Source: Asterella californica
Lineage: Eukaryota > Streptophyta > Marchantiopsida > Marchantiales > Aytoniaceae
NCBI GenBank assembly: GCA_036924285.1
Contig: JAYKYS010000011.1
Span: 6,324,001-6,388,000 of the forward strand
Length of the DNA: 64,000 bases
Direction: 5' to 3'
Part shown: positions 12,430 to 23,093 of the stretch, in pieces
Numbering within the stretch: position 1 is the stretch's first letter
How the letters are laid out: every line of letters begins with the position of its first letter
Position numbers and translations under genes: made by a program
Notes under the pieces: generated by a model
Databases searched by the model: none
What the model saw: the letters and a program-made list of their open reading frames with translations, nothing else
What the model was told of the DNA's origin: nothing

Positions 12430-13020
12430 CTCCAGTAGCTCAACCTCCAAGCTACTAAATCATGAAGTTTCAACAAAAACTTCCCTAATCAGAAGAGATG
12501 GTGATGACTGTACAACTTTTCAGAGAACTGAAATTTGTATATTTTCACTTCTCTCATGGTTGTCAACCCCCTCCACTTTGAAAAATTCTTTCTCTCTCTT
12601 CAGACCTCATCTTCTCATGATTTCTTTTGTCTTGGATAGCTTATCAACCACTCTAAAACACTGGAAAGTTTCTCAGGAAAATAAAATTCACAGAAAATCT
12701 GACACTGACTGTAATTTTTTCCAGAGAACAGAATTCCTCAACTCTCACGAATAGACCTCTTCAACTTTGAAACTTCATTGCTCCCTCTCTAGACCACCTT
12801 TTCCTATGATTTCTTTTGTCTTAGATAGGTTATCAGCCAATCTAATACACTGGAAAGTTTCACAGGAAAATAAAATTCACAGAAAAGTTGACAGCAACTG
12901 TACAAATTTTCCAGAGAGTAGAATTTCTAAACTCACAAATTTATCTCCTCTAATAACTTTTCTCTCCTCCTTTCTCTACAACTCTTGTTGCACCCTCTTT
13001 CAACTCTCCTCAAACCCTTT
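12430..13020. repeat. Tandem repeat in the RE1 leader
   Basis: About two and a half imperfect copies of a 189-bp unit lie in the untranslated leader. The segment beginning ATGATTTCTTTTGTCTT recurs at 12617 and 12806, and CAGAGAAC-type segments recur around 12520 and 12722. The partial RE1 copy at the left edge holds a matching unit at about 320-480. The repeats sit between the primer-binding site and the first ORF. Confidence 0.75.
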
Positions 13021-13216
13021 ATAAGTGAACAAGATGTAAAGAATGACTTCGAACGCGTCATATATCACTACGGGATACACGAAAGGCTCTAACGTTGCTA
13101 ACATCGCGTTAGCTCTCTCTCCTCCCAACGTTCTCTCCATGTGCTCTCTCATAATCTCCTTTTGTCGAATATAGAACTGAACTCTAAACATCGTTCAACG
13201 ATCCCTTCAAGTGAGG

Positions 13217-13233
13217 TCCCGACAACGGAACCA
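13217..13233 (-). other. RE1 primer-binding site (tRNA-Glu type)
   Basis: On the minus strand this reads TGGTTCCGTTGTCGGGA, four bases inside the 5' LTR. From memory of plant tRNA-Glu, whose 3' end is TCCCGGCAACGGAA plus CCA, it is complementary over 17 nt with one mismatch. It would prime minus-strand cDNA synthesis. The older copy at 734-750 keeps most of the same site. Confidence 0.75.
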
Positions 13234-13237
13234 AAAA

Positions 13238-14150
13238 TGTAAACCCTCCGTGGTCCTATCGATCAACTACCCCCCGATCTCTCAACCTCCACGATCGTCA
13301 TCCACAAATCTGCAACATGTCGGGCCTGTCTCTCACTCAGGGGTCACCTCTGATGGCTTTGATGGAAGCACACCATGAACTTGAAGGGAAAATGCTGAGT
13401 TCACTCATTCATACACCCACAAACTTATCAACTAAAAATCTCCTTTAACACATCAACTAAAATCCTCCATTCTAACGACGTCTCTCAAGTTCTCACATGC
13501 TAAAAATATCCCATACTCTCTATATTACTCAAGTTGTCATTACGACAATGTGAAAACAAGGATGAGGAGCTCTTCTCTACTCCTCTATTTATACATTCTA
13601 GGTTTTTACTTTGGTACCCTCCGGTAACTCAGCCGTAACTACTTTTACCGGGTTTTACTAAGATATTACTTAAGGTAAAAGCATTAATCACATGGGCTTC
13701 TTACCTTTTCACATGGGCTTATTCCTTCAAAGTCAACAACTTCTAGAAGGATTCTGGAATATTCTCAAGGAATCTCGAATTTCCACCCCCCTCTACACTA
13801 GGATCCACTAAAAAGGAAACATGTGAAATCTCTTCTTGTTTTTAATGCCCACAAAGTCCACAACTTTAATCCAACCACTAATATCAAATCAAAAAGGAGA
13901 TAAGGGATACTTTCCACCCCCTTTCTACCTTTTAGACAAGATGACAAGATAGTAGTGCTCACTCTTTAGCAAATATCTGAATTCTGCCAAAAGTACAGCT
14001 AAGTTTAACCATAACTAACTTTTAGCTAGTCATGACTAACTTGATACATCCTTAAAGTACTTTGGCAGCCAATAAACATTCTCAACACTTAGTTATAACT
14101 AAACACCTTACTAATAGACAAACTTCCTATGTGTAACATAGGTCGTTACA
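13238..14150 (-). repeat. RE1 5' LTR
   Basis: This 913-bp LTR is the upstream one in element orientation, since the primer-binding site and Gag lie next to it on the minus strand. Differences from the 3' LTR include ATAGTACCC versus AGGATCC-type changes near 13801 and single transitions near 13512, 13648, 13750 and 13928. Nearly all other bases agree. Confidence 0.92.
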
Positions 14151-14529
14151 TTTCTGCGACGAGATCTCGCTCCTGGTGCCGTAGAAACCTTTGAGCCTTC
14201 AATGTGTCATCTTCCTCGCGTTTCTTATGATGTTTCTTCGTGAAGTGTTCTCGGGAGTGGTCTGCGTGAGGACGCGAGAGGCAAGTAGACGTTTTGGTGA
14301 CTGACGTCGATTTAGTCATGGGATTGTAATTCGAGATGCATCAGGTCGTCATTCTTCTTCGGTTTCGTGCCTTTGCCTTGACCTTTCAGGTTTGTGTCGT
14401 GGCTGTCCAGAGTTAACCTCGTGGGTTTCTATCAGAGTATATGTCATCGGAGTGGACCGTTCGTTAGTATCGTCCGTTTGGCACTAAGAGGTGTGCCTTT
14501 ATGAAATTATGGTCCTCATTCCGATGTCG

Positions 14530-15650
14530 GAGTGTAATCCGTCTACCTAGGAAAGTGCCGGGCTTCTGGCTGTGGTTGTTCACTCAAGAGGTTGGCTTTC
14601 AGGTTACAACAGGGGTTATTAACACTCACACAGATGTGTAAGATCTAGTAATATACCCAGAAGGCGAAATTCAGGTCTAGCTGGCAGTAATAGGATCCGG
14701 CGGTGAACTTTGACACTCACGGAGAGGAAAACTATGAAGGTTTAGACCTCTAAACTTCCCCTACATGCAAATGAGGTACTACTGAACTCACAGACGAAAT
14801 TTCAGCCTGAGATCAAATTCTGACACGGAGATATGAACAGAAAAGTTTTGAGCAAGAAAACTACAACAATTTCTGATACCTAGATGGCTATTTCGACCTA
14901 TAACAGGAGTTTGGCTCGATCAATTTCGAAGTTTCTTACAGGATTTGTAGTTCACAGCTTGCTGAACACTCCTGTGAAGTTGGGACTCCTGATTGTTTGT
15001 AGAACTCCAGATCTCCTTCCCTGAAGTCGCTGCTCTAGATTAAGAGTTTTTCAGACCCCCTCGGCTTCAGCGGTCGCCCTGAATTACTCAGTCACTCAAT
15101 CAATATGAAACTTTTTGTGAAATCGTACCGCTGCTGGCAGAGAACACAACCTCGAAGTTTTGAAGCAATTTCCTCAAATCTGCTGCGAGTGACACTGAAA
15201 ACCCTCAATCCAACAAAAGTGATTCAATTCTAGCACAATTCGAACTTCAATTGGTCATAACTTCGTCTTTATTGCATCAAATCGATCGAAAATTTCACTA
15301 GAAGTGCTTGGCATGACGAGCCCTCTCTCCCTGTGCTCTCAGATTTCGAAGATCCCTCACCAAATGCTCGAACTCCACTCTAGAGCTCTGTTTCTAAATT
15401 TAGAGTTTAACAAAAAATAAAAACAGACCAATGGGAGTTCATAGCTCCACTTGGTTGTCCTTTAGTACCATAAACCACGTGGCAACTTAGTTTTACTCAT
15501 AGGCTACCACGTCAAGCCCCCTAGAGTGCCAGCGTAAAACTTAAATTACTTAAAACGACACGCAACCCCGAAAAATAACTTAAATCAGCTAGAAAGCGTG
15601 CATGGGCGACACGCAAATACAACCCATGAGCTTAAGCCCTATCAACATGA
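14530..15650 (-). repeat. Repeat X, copy 2 (inverted relative to copy 1)
   Basis: The reverse complement of this interval aligns to about 1660-2710. The two copies flank 12 kb containing RE1 and the 18S fragment. Sequence at 14151-14530 next to it has no match elsewhere in the window and no recognised ORF. It could be more of the same element or older target DNA. Copy 2 has no coding frame that I recognise. Confidence 0.75.
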
Positions 15651-16137
15651 TAATCAACCTACTAAGACTCAAAATAGTGTTAACACCATATGCAAAGGTG
15701 TCAAACATATACATAAACGACTAGAAGTAATATAAGCTAACTTCTAGAACTACTAAACTCAAGCGTCGGAGTAGAAATATAACATGTAGCCGCCAAGTAG
15801 CGCGACACCGAGTTGCCTTCATGTGTACCTGTCCCCACTGTGGTCCCATCCTCGTTTGATGTACCTAGGCGTCCGTAGAGACAATCCGTCAAGAGATGTT
15901 GTATTGTCGAGCCGTCATGGAACATCTCCATCTTCCTTTCTCAGTTGCAGTCTATTGTCGCCTATGTCAGTTTCTTTCTGTTTGTTTGCATAGTGTGCGA
16001 AGCAATCTGTTGTCCATTTGGTTGTGTCTTGTCACTCTCTCGTTACCGTTCGAGCATCAGTCTTTGGGATCCGGTTCATGTGCAGGCCCAGCTGCCTGCT
16101 CAAGTCCATCCTCTCTTGCCGACTGAAACATCTGCTC

Positions 16138-16955
16138 TCATATCCACCTATGGAGGCGATTCCTTTCTTCGGATATCAGCAAATTTGACAATAGTAGTGC
16201 TGCTTTAGCTGTCTTCTCGTCTTCCTTTTTTCGGTTGACCTCTTTCCACATTGCAATCAACTTATCTGCGACCCTCCGAACGACAGCTTGAAGGAAGACC
16301 GGCATGTCTTCTTGATTGTACATACTATAGTTTCTTGCTATCCAAGTCGTCCGAGCAAGTTCGGTGACTAACGCGCTGACTGCGATTTGTGTTGTCTTGT
16401 CAGGCAGACGTGCAATCTGGTCGTGAGTGTCAATGATATCGACGAGTGGGGAGGGGAAGAGAGTTATACTTGACCGTGGTAGAAGTCGAAGGAGTCTCCA
16501 GCTTTCGGCAGCCGGCGGGCATAGAAAAATCAGGTGATTGATTGTCTCTTGCATCTCGTTGCAGCGCGAGCATGTACCTTCCATGTGGCCAATCCTCCTT
16601 GCCTTTACGTTTGTGTACATCCCCTGTTGCATGAGCTTCCACCATAATACTTTATCCCGTTCTGGGAGACCCGAGACCCAGGTATCACTCCATCGTTGTT
16701 CCACATTTGTTCACCATCCTCATGGAGTCATTTTTGGTTGAGCTCGTATGTACTACTTGTTGGGTCTTCTAGCAGCTGGTACAGTTCAGCAGATCTTACC
16801 ATAAAGTCTTTCCATGTCTCTTGGTCTGCCCACTTCCATCCAGCAGTAGCCGCTAGCTCTCTCCGTTCTGGGGTTTTGCCGCCAAGTATGTGATACATGT
16901 AGATGTGTATCGAGCTGCCTCTTCGTCTAGCAATCTCATTCTCGTTTCTTGTCAC
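16138..16955 (-). pseudogene. LINE ORF2 C-terminal remnant (zf-RVT domain)
   Basis: Two minus-strand frames (16955-16728, then 16704-16138) read as one broken protein. The second holds LWWKLMQQGMYTN followed by CSRCNEMQETINHLIFLCP, the zinc-binding domain that follows reverse transcriptase in plant L1-type LINEs. The first frame contains ELAATAGWKWADQETWKDF. A stop or frameshift separates them near 16725. RT and endonuclease are absent, as expected for a 5'-truncated LINE. The region 15720-16137 could be its 3' UTR; no poly-A tail was seen. Confidence 0.8.
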
Positions 16956-16959
16956 AAAT

Positions 16960-17410
16960 TGATTGTGAAGAGATCACAAGGGGCTATGATGAGACTGCTC
17001 GAGATTCTAAGCGTGTATTTGGAGTATCAAGTCGGAGATCTAGTTTGTTGAGTTGGAGTCTAGATGATTGGAGTGAGTTTACACGAGTAGAAGATTTGAC
17101 TGTAAAGAGTAGGAGGTAGATGGAGAGACGTGTAACTGATCTGCGTTGTACAAGAGCTCTGAAGGAAGATGAAATGATTTTTGGTGTGTACTAAGAATTT
17201 GTCGATGTACAGTCTTTTATTCGTTGGTTAGATGATGTAGATAAGATGGTAGAACAGATGAGAGATAAGGTGGTGATCTCGTTTCTCATGAAGTATATGA
17301 GGAGATTATCTCGTACTTACGATATCGTCCTCAGGATTATCAATCTCTTCTTCAAAATTCAAACACAGAAGAAATCTCCACCCCAGACCTTCACGTCGAG
17401 TTCACCACCG
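16960..17410 (-). mobile_element. RE2 copy A, start of internal region
   Basis: On the minus strand, sequence just inside the LTR (CGGTGGTGAACTCGACGTG, then a GGAGATTT-containing stretch) matches 25105-25200 of RE2 copy B. Only a few hundred bases remain before the LINE fragment. No usable Gag frame survives here. Confidence 0.7.
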
Positions 17411-19219
17411 TATTGTGTCGGATTTTGCATGAAGGATGTCCAAAAATGCTAGGTTCTTGATTGTGGAGATGTAGTGTGCTGAATAGAGACAAGAAAGAAA
17501 GAAACAAGCACGAAAACAAGAATCGCAATATATACCAACTCCCAATGTATATACACTACCGGTTCTTTCTCCCTAAGAACACAAAACTGAGAAACAGACC
17601 AAGGTGGTCTATAATCTGCTTCAAAACCCCCTAATACGAGTCTCTGAATCTCAACCCAGATCCAAAACTATCGAAGCGTAGCTCAAAGCAAGAGGAACTT
17701 CCCTGTACTAACAAAAAGAGCTGCACCAGTATCACACTATTTTAAACCAAGTCCAAACAACATCCACGTACAAGCTCTTAGCTAGAACTAGCTATCACAC
17801 GCTGTACATAACCAACTAGAATTCTAACTAATTCAAAAAGACAAAAACTATAACGAAGGAACCGAAAAAAGTCTACTTGAGAACTTTATGCTAAACGGTC
17901 TTCAGATGTGGATAGGGTCTTCTTCCCTGACTCTGTTGGTCCAAGAAACCTTCAGATCCGACTCTCGACAGCCAAAGAAACCTTCAAAAACTCCTCCTTG
18001 TGGCTTAAAATCGCACACCGTCCAAACGGATCGCTTGATCTGATATTCGTCTTCTCTGGTAGATAGATCTAGCTACTCTGAACCCAACGAGACTCCAAAC
18101 AAGCCGTTTGGAGTTCCATTTGCAAAACCACATAAGGAATTTGATCGCATGATGCAAAATCTGACGTAAATCGACTCCCTACGGTTCAAACTTGCTCACC
18201 ACACCCAAATCCACAATCCAATCCACACACGGTCTTCTCCTGTGCGTAGGTGAAGACTCCTTGATCACGTAGACATCAAGAACTAAGAGGTTGGCTCACC
18301 GATCACGAAGAACAACCTAATCTCATGTCGTAAGTGATGAAAAACTAACGTAAGCGCTTCCCTACGAGTCAATTTCACTCAGAACTCTCAAATCGCCTGA
18401 TGAAACTTCGTATCGTCTTCAATTTCCTGAAGAACTCGTCATTCTGATCCTGATGGATCCAAGGATAGCAAGTTTGGACTCCGAAACGGTCCGAACGGTC
18501 CAACTCTCCTTCACAGATCACTGAAGCTCCCAAAAACCTTCATTGTGTCTCAATTTCTCTCAGAACACACACCCGATCCGTCTCTTCACGAACCGTCTTA
18601 ACCAACGCGTAGCTTGCACAGATCTGAACCCAATGACACCTTGCGTGCATGCATTGGACTTATCAATTCTCCGACAGATCGTAAAACAAACTAACGTCTT
18701 AAACTACCCCCTTATATCAGTCGTTGTACGTACAAGTTTTCTCAGATAATGAGCTAGCAGACCCCTTGCGTCCTTAGTATAGCACCAGGAGTTGCAAATA
18801 CCCATTCAGCAATAGTAAACTAGGGCATAGCTTGAATTTCTCTTCTTTCGAGTCTCGTAACTTCTCCACTAGACGTCCAAATGAAGTAGACGAAGTGCCC
18901 ATGAGAAGCTGACAATGAGTTCTACCCAGTGATGTAATGAAAGAAAAGATCCGAAGTTGGGACCTAGCTTGGATCCGTATGCTAGAGCTTAGCTTGTTTT
19001 TCTCATCTTTCGAGTCTTGTAACTTCTCCACTAGGCGTCCAAATGAAGTAGACGAAGTGTCCATGGAAAGCTGACAACGAGCTCTACGCATTGATGTAAT
19101 GAAAGTGAAGATTCGAAGTTGTGCAAAAAAGCTCATTTTTTATCTTATGAGTGTCTTTGGAGCGATAATGATAAGTATCAAAATCGATTTTTAGGTAGGA
19201 GCTGGTCCACGACACGACA
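17411..19219 (-). repeat. RE2 LTR, copy A
   Basis: In minus orientation it starts TGTCGTGTCGTGGACC (at 19219) and ends CGACACAATA (at 17411), matching the LTR at 23094-25104. It is shorter (1809 against 2011 bp), partly because it holds two rather than three copies of the tandem unit near its start (18830-19140). The far terminus has lost the CGACACGACA end seen in copy B. Confidence 0.85.
18830..19140. repeat. Tandem unit in RE2 LTR copy A
   Basis: There are two copies of a roughly 155-bp unit that contains TTCGAGTC, AACTTCTCCACTAG and GTCCAAATGAAGTAGAC. The same unit is present three times in LTR B (about 23182-23640) and about three times in LTR C (35160-35606). Confidence 0.8.
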
Positions 19220-19569
19220 ACGAGATCTCATTCTCACTGCATCCAACAGCACTGTCGGTCCGACCTAGATCACACCTGGTGCACACTCGTCATCATTTAT
19301 GTATGAGCATCACTCAACAAAAGAATATTCTCCAAGATGTACGCTGGAGAATACATCAGATGCATCTGTCGTAGGATCTTTTACATTTCTCAAAACATCC
19401 TAGATCACGGGTCATATAAACCATGACCTCTCCCAGCACGCGTGTAATCTTGACATGGCCACTCGGCTATCACCAAGTGAATGATGCAACAAACGTGAGA
19501 TCTTGCACTCCAACAGTAAAATATCCGATGGTATTGCTTGCTAGTATCCTCTGACAGCTGATATGGACA

Positions 19570-22500
19570 ACAAATCAAGATATCTCTGCACCAAACGTGT
19601 CACATGAGGTAGTGAGATGCGCAACCTCATCTCTCTTCACATACAAATATCGCTGTACTTGTATAACAACATGCAATACCACAGCCAAACTTGTGCTGGT
19701 CTCTCCAAACAGCTCCAGCACACATACACCCTCCTCTGGATACTGCCACACAGTAGGAGTTGTATCCAACGGTGATAAGGTCACAAGATCAATAGCAAGA
19801 ACAACTCTTTGTTCCTCTATTGGCAATACAAAGGATTCACTCCAAGCCTACTGCACCAATCAATCAACATACTCTTGCAACTCTCCACTCGAACTCTAGA
19901 GTGAAACATCCAAAGCAGATGATACTACCGTAGTCATGCTAGGCATGTCTCCCACCTCCTCAAAGACCGGAGTATCCTCCGCATGGGCATTGTTCTCTAA
20001 CAACTCGCTCGATCAAGTGATGACTGAATTGAATCTTACAACGGATGCCCCTCGTCCCTGGTGTAGGCTCCGTTGTCCCAACTCTAGCTTTAAACCGCAC
20101 TGGTAAGCGGCTCACTCGTCCATTTGTCATTGTCCATCTTACTGTCAACGTAGTCTATAAGATGTTGTCTCCACCCAATAGTCGATCATGAACCTCATAA
20201 GGTATAACACAACACCTCCAACCAACACATCATAAGACTCCGCGGCCGTAACGAGTTCTTGGTTCACCATAGAGCCATCTGTGGGATGATCTGATCGAAC
20301 TCTCATCGTCAACATCTCGCGTGTCATGTGTAGAGCTATATCCCTTGACCCCCCTAGAGATATCTGCAGTTTGAATGGACAGCTCTCCACCTCGGACTTC
20401 CTCAGATCCAAACCAATGCACGTCACCTTTTCCAACATCAACGGTTGGGCTCTAGAGTATAACAAGACTTTCTATGATCGATACATATTCCCTGATGGTG
20501 CCACCAAACAGAAAATACCACTTCTGTTGTCCAACAACACCACACCTGATGCCAAACTAACACGGTCAATCGTCGACCTAGTCGGTAACTCATCTAACCT
20601 GACAGCCACCGCTTGTCAAGTACCACTTGTAGCTGTCTTGATCCTCGACTCCATGAACACATCTACCGTCTCTCGCTGAACCACCTCAGCACTATAGATA
20701 ATTACATCCTCGCTCTCATTGAGCGTGACCGCCAACAGAAACACTGGAGCCAGACTGACTCTCAATGTCCTCATATCCGTGGTTGAAAATAGTGAGGCTC
20801 GCAAAACTGCTGTAGCCGCTCCCAACATGAGGTTTGACGTCGCATCCACAGACGTCGAGGATTGACGCGCATCACCTCCACTCCTGGATGTCGATGCTTT
20901 CAACTCCACTACATCATCGGTAGGTCGTTTAGAAACCATAGACGTGGTCCTTAATGCCTCCGATAGCGTGAACGATTGAGGAAGCCTGTCCTGTCTATCA
21001 GCCTCTCCTCGTTGTGAATCCAACTCCACCGATGCACCTCGTGGCTCAGGGACACTTCGAGTCACTGCTGCAGATGCCTCAATCTGCGCCACACCAGTCA
21101 TGAAGTCGAAGTCAACTCCTTCTCCTCCATAAGATGTGGAAGTCTTTGTTCCTGAACCAGATCACTGTTGAGCCATTGTCATTCTAGCTATCCTCTGCTC
21201 CAACTGCTCAATTCGAGTAGCCATACTCGCATTTGACGCGTAGCAGACAATGGACTGACTGATTCTCTCTCAGGTGCTGGACCTCTACCTCCAGCTCGAC
21301 CACCACGGCCTCCTTGAGCTCCTCCACCTCGTCCACGATCAGCCTTCTCTTGCCGTAGCTCGAGGTGGAGATCCAAACAACGATCGCTGCTGTGACCTGG
21401 TCGTCCGCAATGCTCACACTGCCTAAGCACCATTTGAGACGTCTCTGATGTCTCATAACCACTTCTCCTCTGTGGGCAGTCTTTCTGCTGATGAGGACCA
21501 TCATACGTTCAACAAGGACCCGCTTGTTGGTGACTAGAGAAGGACGGCATGGGCTTCAGCCCACCAGATCCTTCAACACCTCCTTAGGATCGTGACTATT
21601 TCGCAGGATCCTTACCACCACCACCACGCTGTTGCGTAGCCTGTGATCCTCGAGAAGAGGTGGTCGTCTCATGTGGTGCCTCTAAGGAGAGTGACATCTC
21701 TGACTCTCTTACGCAGCTCCCGATCCAATATCTCATATCAGAACTGGACTGCTTGTGCTTCTGTCACCCCTTGGATAACATTGATCAACCGTCTCATGTG
21801 AGTAAACGTCTTGCGTAAGCTCTCTCCAGTCTTCCGTTAGAACTCCTGTAGACTCCTCAACTTGTCAGTCCGCACGCCTTGATAGTTCTTCGTCAAACAC
21901 TGGAAGAATTAAACCACAGAGTTAAACCTTGATGGTATCCCGCTCACACTACCACCTGCTCCACTACTAGTGGATGCACCGCTGGTAGTAGATACTCCGC
22001 CACTCGTGGATGTACCACTGCTACTGGCACCCAAACTCGCAGGTGCTACGTCTCCTGAAATTGTGTCAGTAGTGATAGAAACATAGTTGGGAGATCAATG
22101 TTATCTCCACAACTCAAAATCCACACTGTAGTCTCGTCTGAACTCATGATAATCGTCCATCGGCTGTCCCACCAGGTGTTGGAACAAACCCTTCCACGTC
22201 ATGAAGGATGTAAATAGCTATGGGTTTCGCATCTGCTGCAGATCGCACCAATTGTCGAACTCCTGGATGAAGTCATCTAGCTCAATGATACCCACCGTAT
22301 CTGAGTATCGTCGAGGCCCCTTCGTGACTCCATAGATCTCGTCCATATCCCACAACAACGGTGTGGCAACACTAGATTCATCATCAAAAAATACATTGTC
22401 TACGTCTGACGCGTCCTCTGGAACAACCAACGACAATGGTGTAAGTAGTCACTCCGTGTATACCCACTGTCCGAGAAGTCTTCATCAGAATCTCTCGAGA

Positions 22501-22600
22501 ACTCCGTGATGATAGAATCTCGTGAACGCATTCTCCAACCAGAATGTTGAAATCTTCGTCACCCACAATAACCACAACTTGTCTAACTCTACTCCTATTG
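19570..22600 (-). pseudogene. RE3 Gag and protease remnant
   Basis: Fragmented minus-strand frames give, in order: a Gag core (22436-22218 with DDFIQEFDNWCDLQQMRNP, then degraded core to about 21680), a zinc knuckle CEHCGRPGHSSDRC near 21377-21423, a Ser/Thr/Arg-rich linker (21101-20616), and a protease-like end with SYDVLVGG (20465-20145). The frames shift several times, so nothing here is translatable as a whole. Related fragments occur at 32750-33125 (-) and 42286-42485 (+). The protease catalytic DTG/DSG triplet was not found. Confidence 0.75.
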
Positions 22601-23093
22601 AGCTCACCTATCCCTTACTAAGACAGTCAAGATAACGATAACATGTACATGTCATCACCATAGACAGCTTCTCATGGTCTATTGGTTGTCAATCCAACCT
22701 CACCTTGAGAGAAACAAAAATAGTCTGACTGGTCCGTAACTCCAGTCTCCCTATCAATAGCACACTAGAGTGAACTCATTTCGGAAATCAAGCGCCAACA
22801 CAAGCAAACGCGACACACAAAGAGGAAGTAGAATATGGAGGGATTCCAACCACAAGAAGATTCCAACCACGATAACTCTCCACACTCAAACATTCACATA
22901 ACGAGAAACTCAACCCCACCTGGACTGACGACTCCTCTTCGGTGACCACATGTACAATATATGACCACCAACTGTCATAAAATGTACTTAAGGTCACTAA
23001 TTAGATGTCCACACCTCTAGTAGCTCCAAAAGTATCTCCGTGGTAGCTCAACTAGCTCACCCAAGACAACTGCCATCAACTGCCTCCATACAC
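22600..23093. other. No gene recognised
   Basis: Short stretch between the RE3 Gag remnant and RE2 LTR copy B. It probably is degraded RE3 leader, but no match elsewhere was seen. Confidence 0.4.

Larger units (their letters stand above)
5421..14150 (-). mobile_element. RE1, full-length degenerate Ty3-type LTR retrotransposon
   Basis: Two 913-bp LTRs in the same orientation bound the element, with coding DNA on the minus strand in the order Gag, protease, reverse transcriptase, RNase H, integrase. That order defines the Ty3/gypsy superfamily. The LTRs end in TGTAA...TTACA and show only about eight differences by eye, which points to a recent insertion. The primer-binding site resembles the 3' end of tRNA-Glu, and a short G-rich tract (CCGGGGTAAAA on the minus strand) precedes the 3' LTR. 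No clear target-site duplication is visible. At least five reading-frame breaks disable the polyprotein. Confidence 0.93.

Noticed and set aside
5416..14155. Target-site duplication of RE1
   Set aside because: The five bases on each side (TGTTC and TTTCT) do not match.
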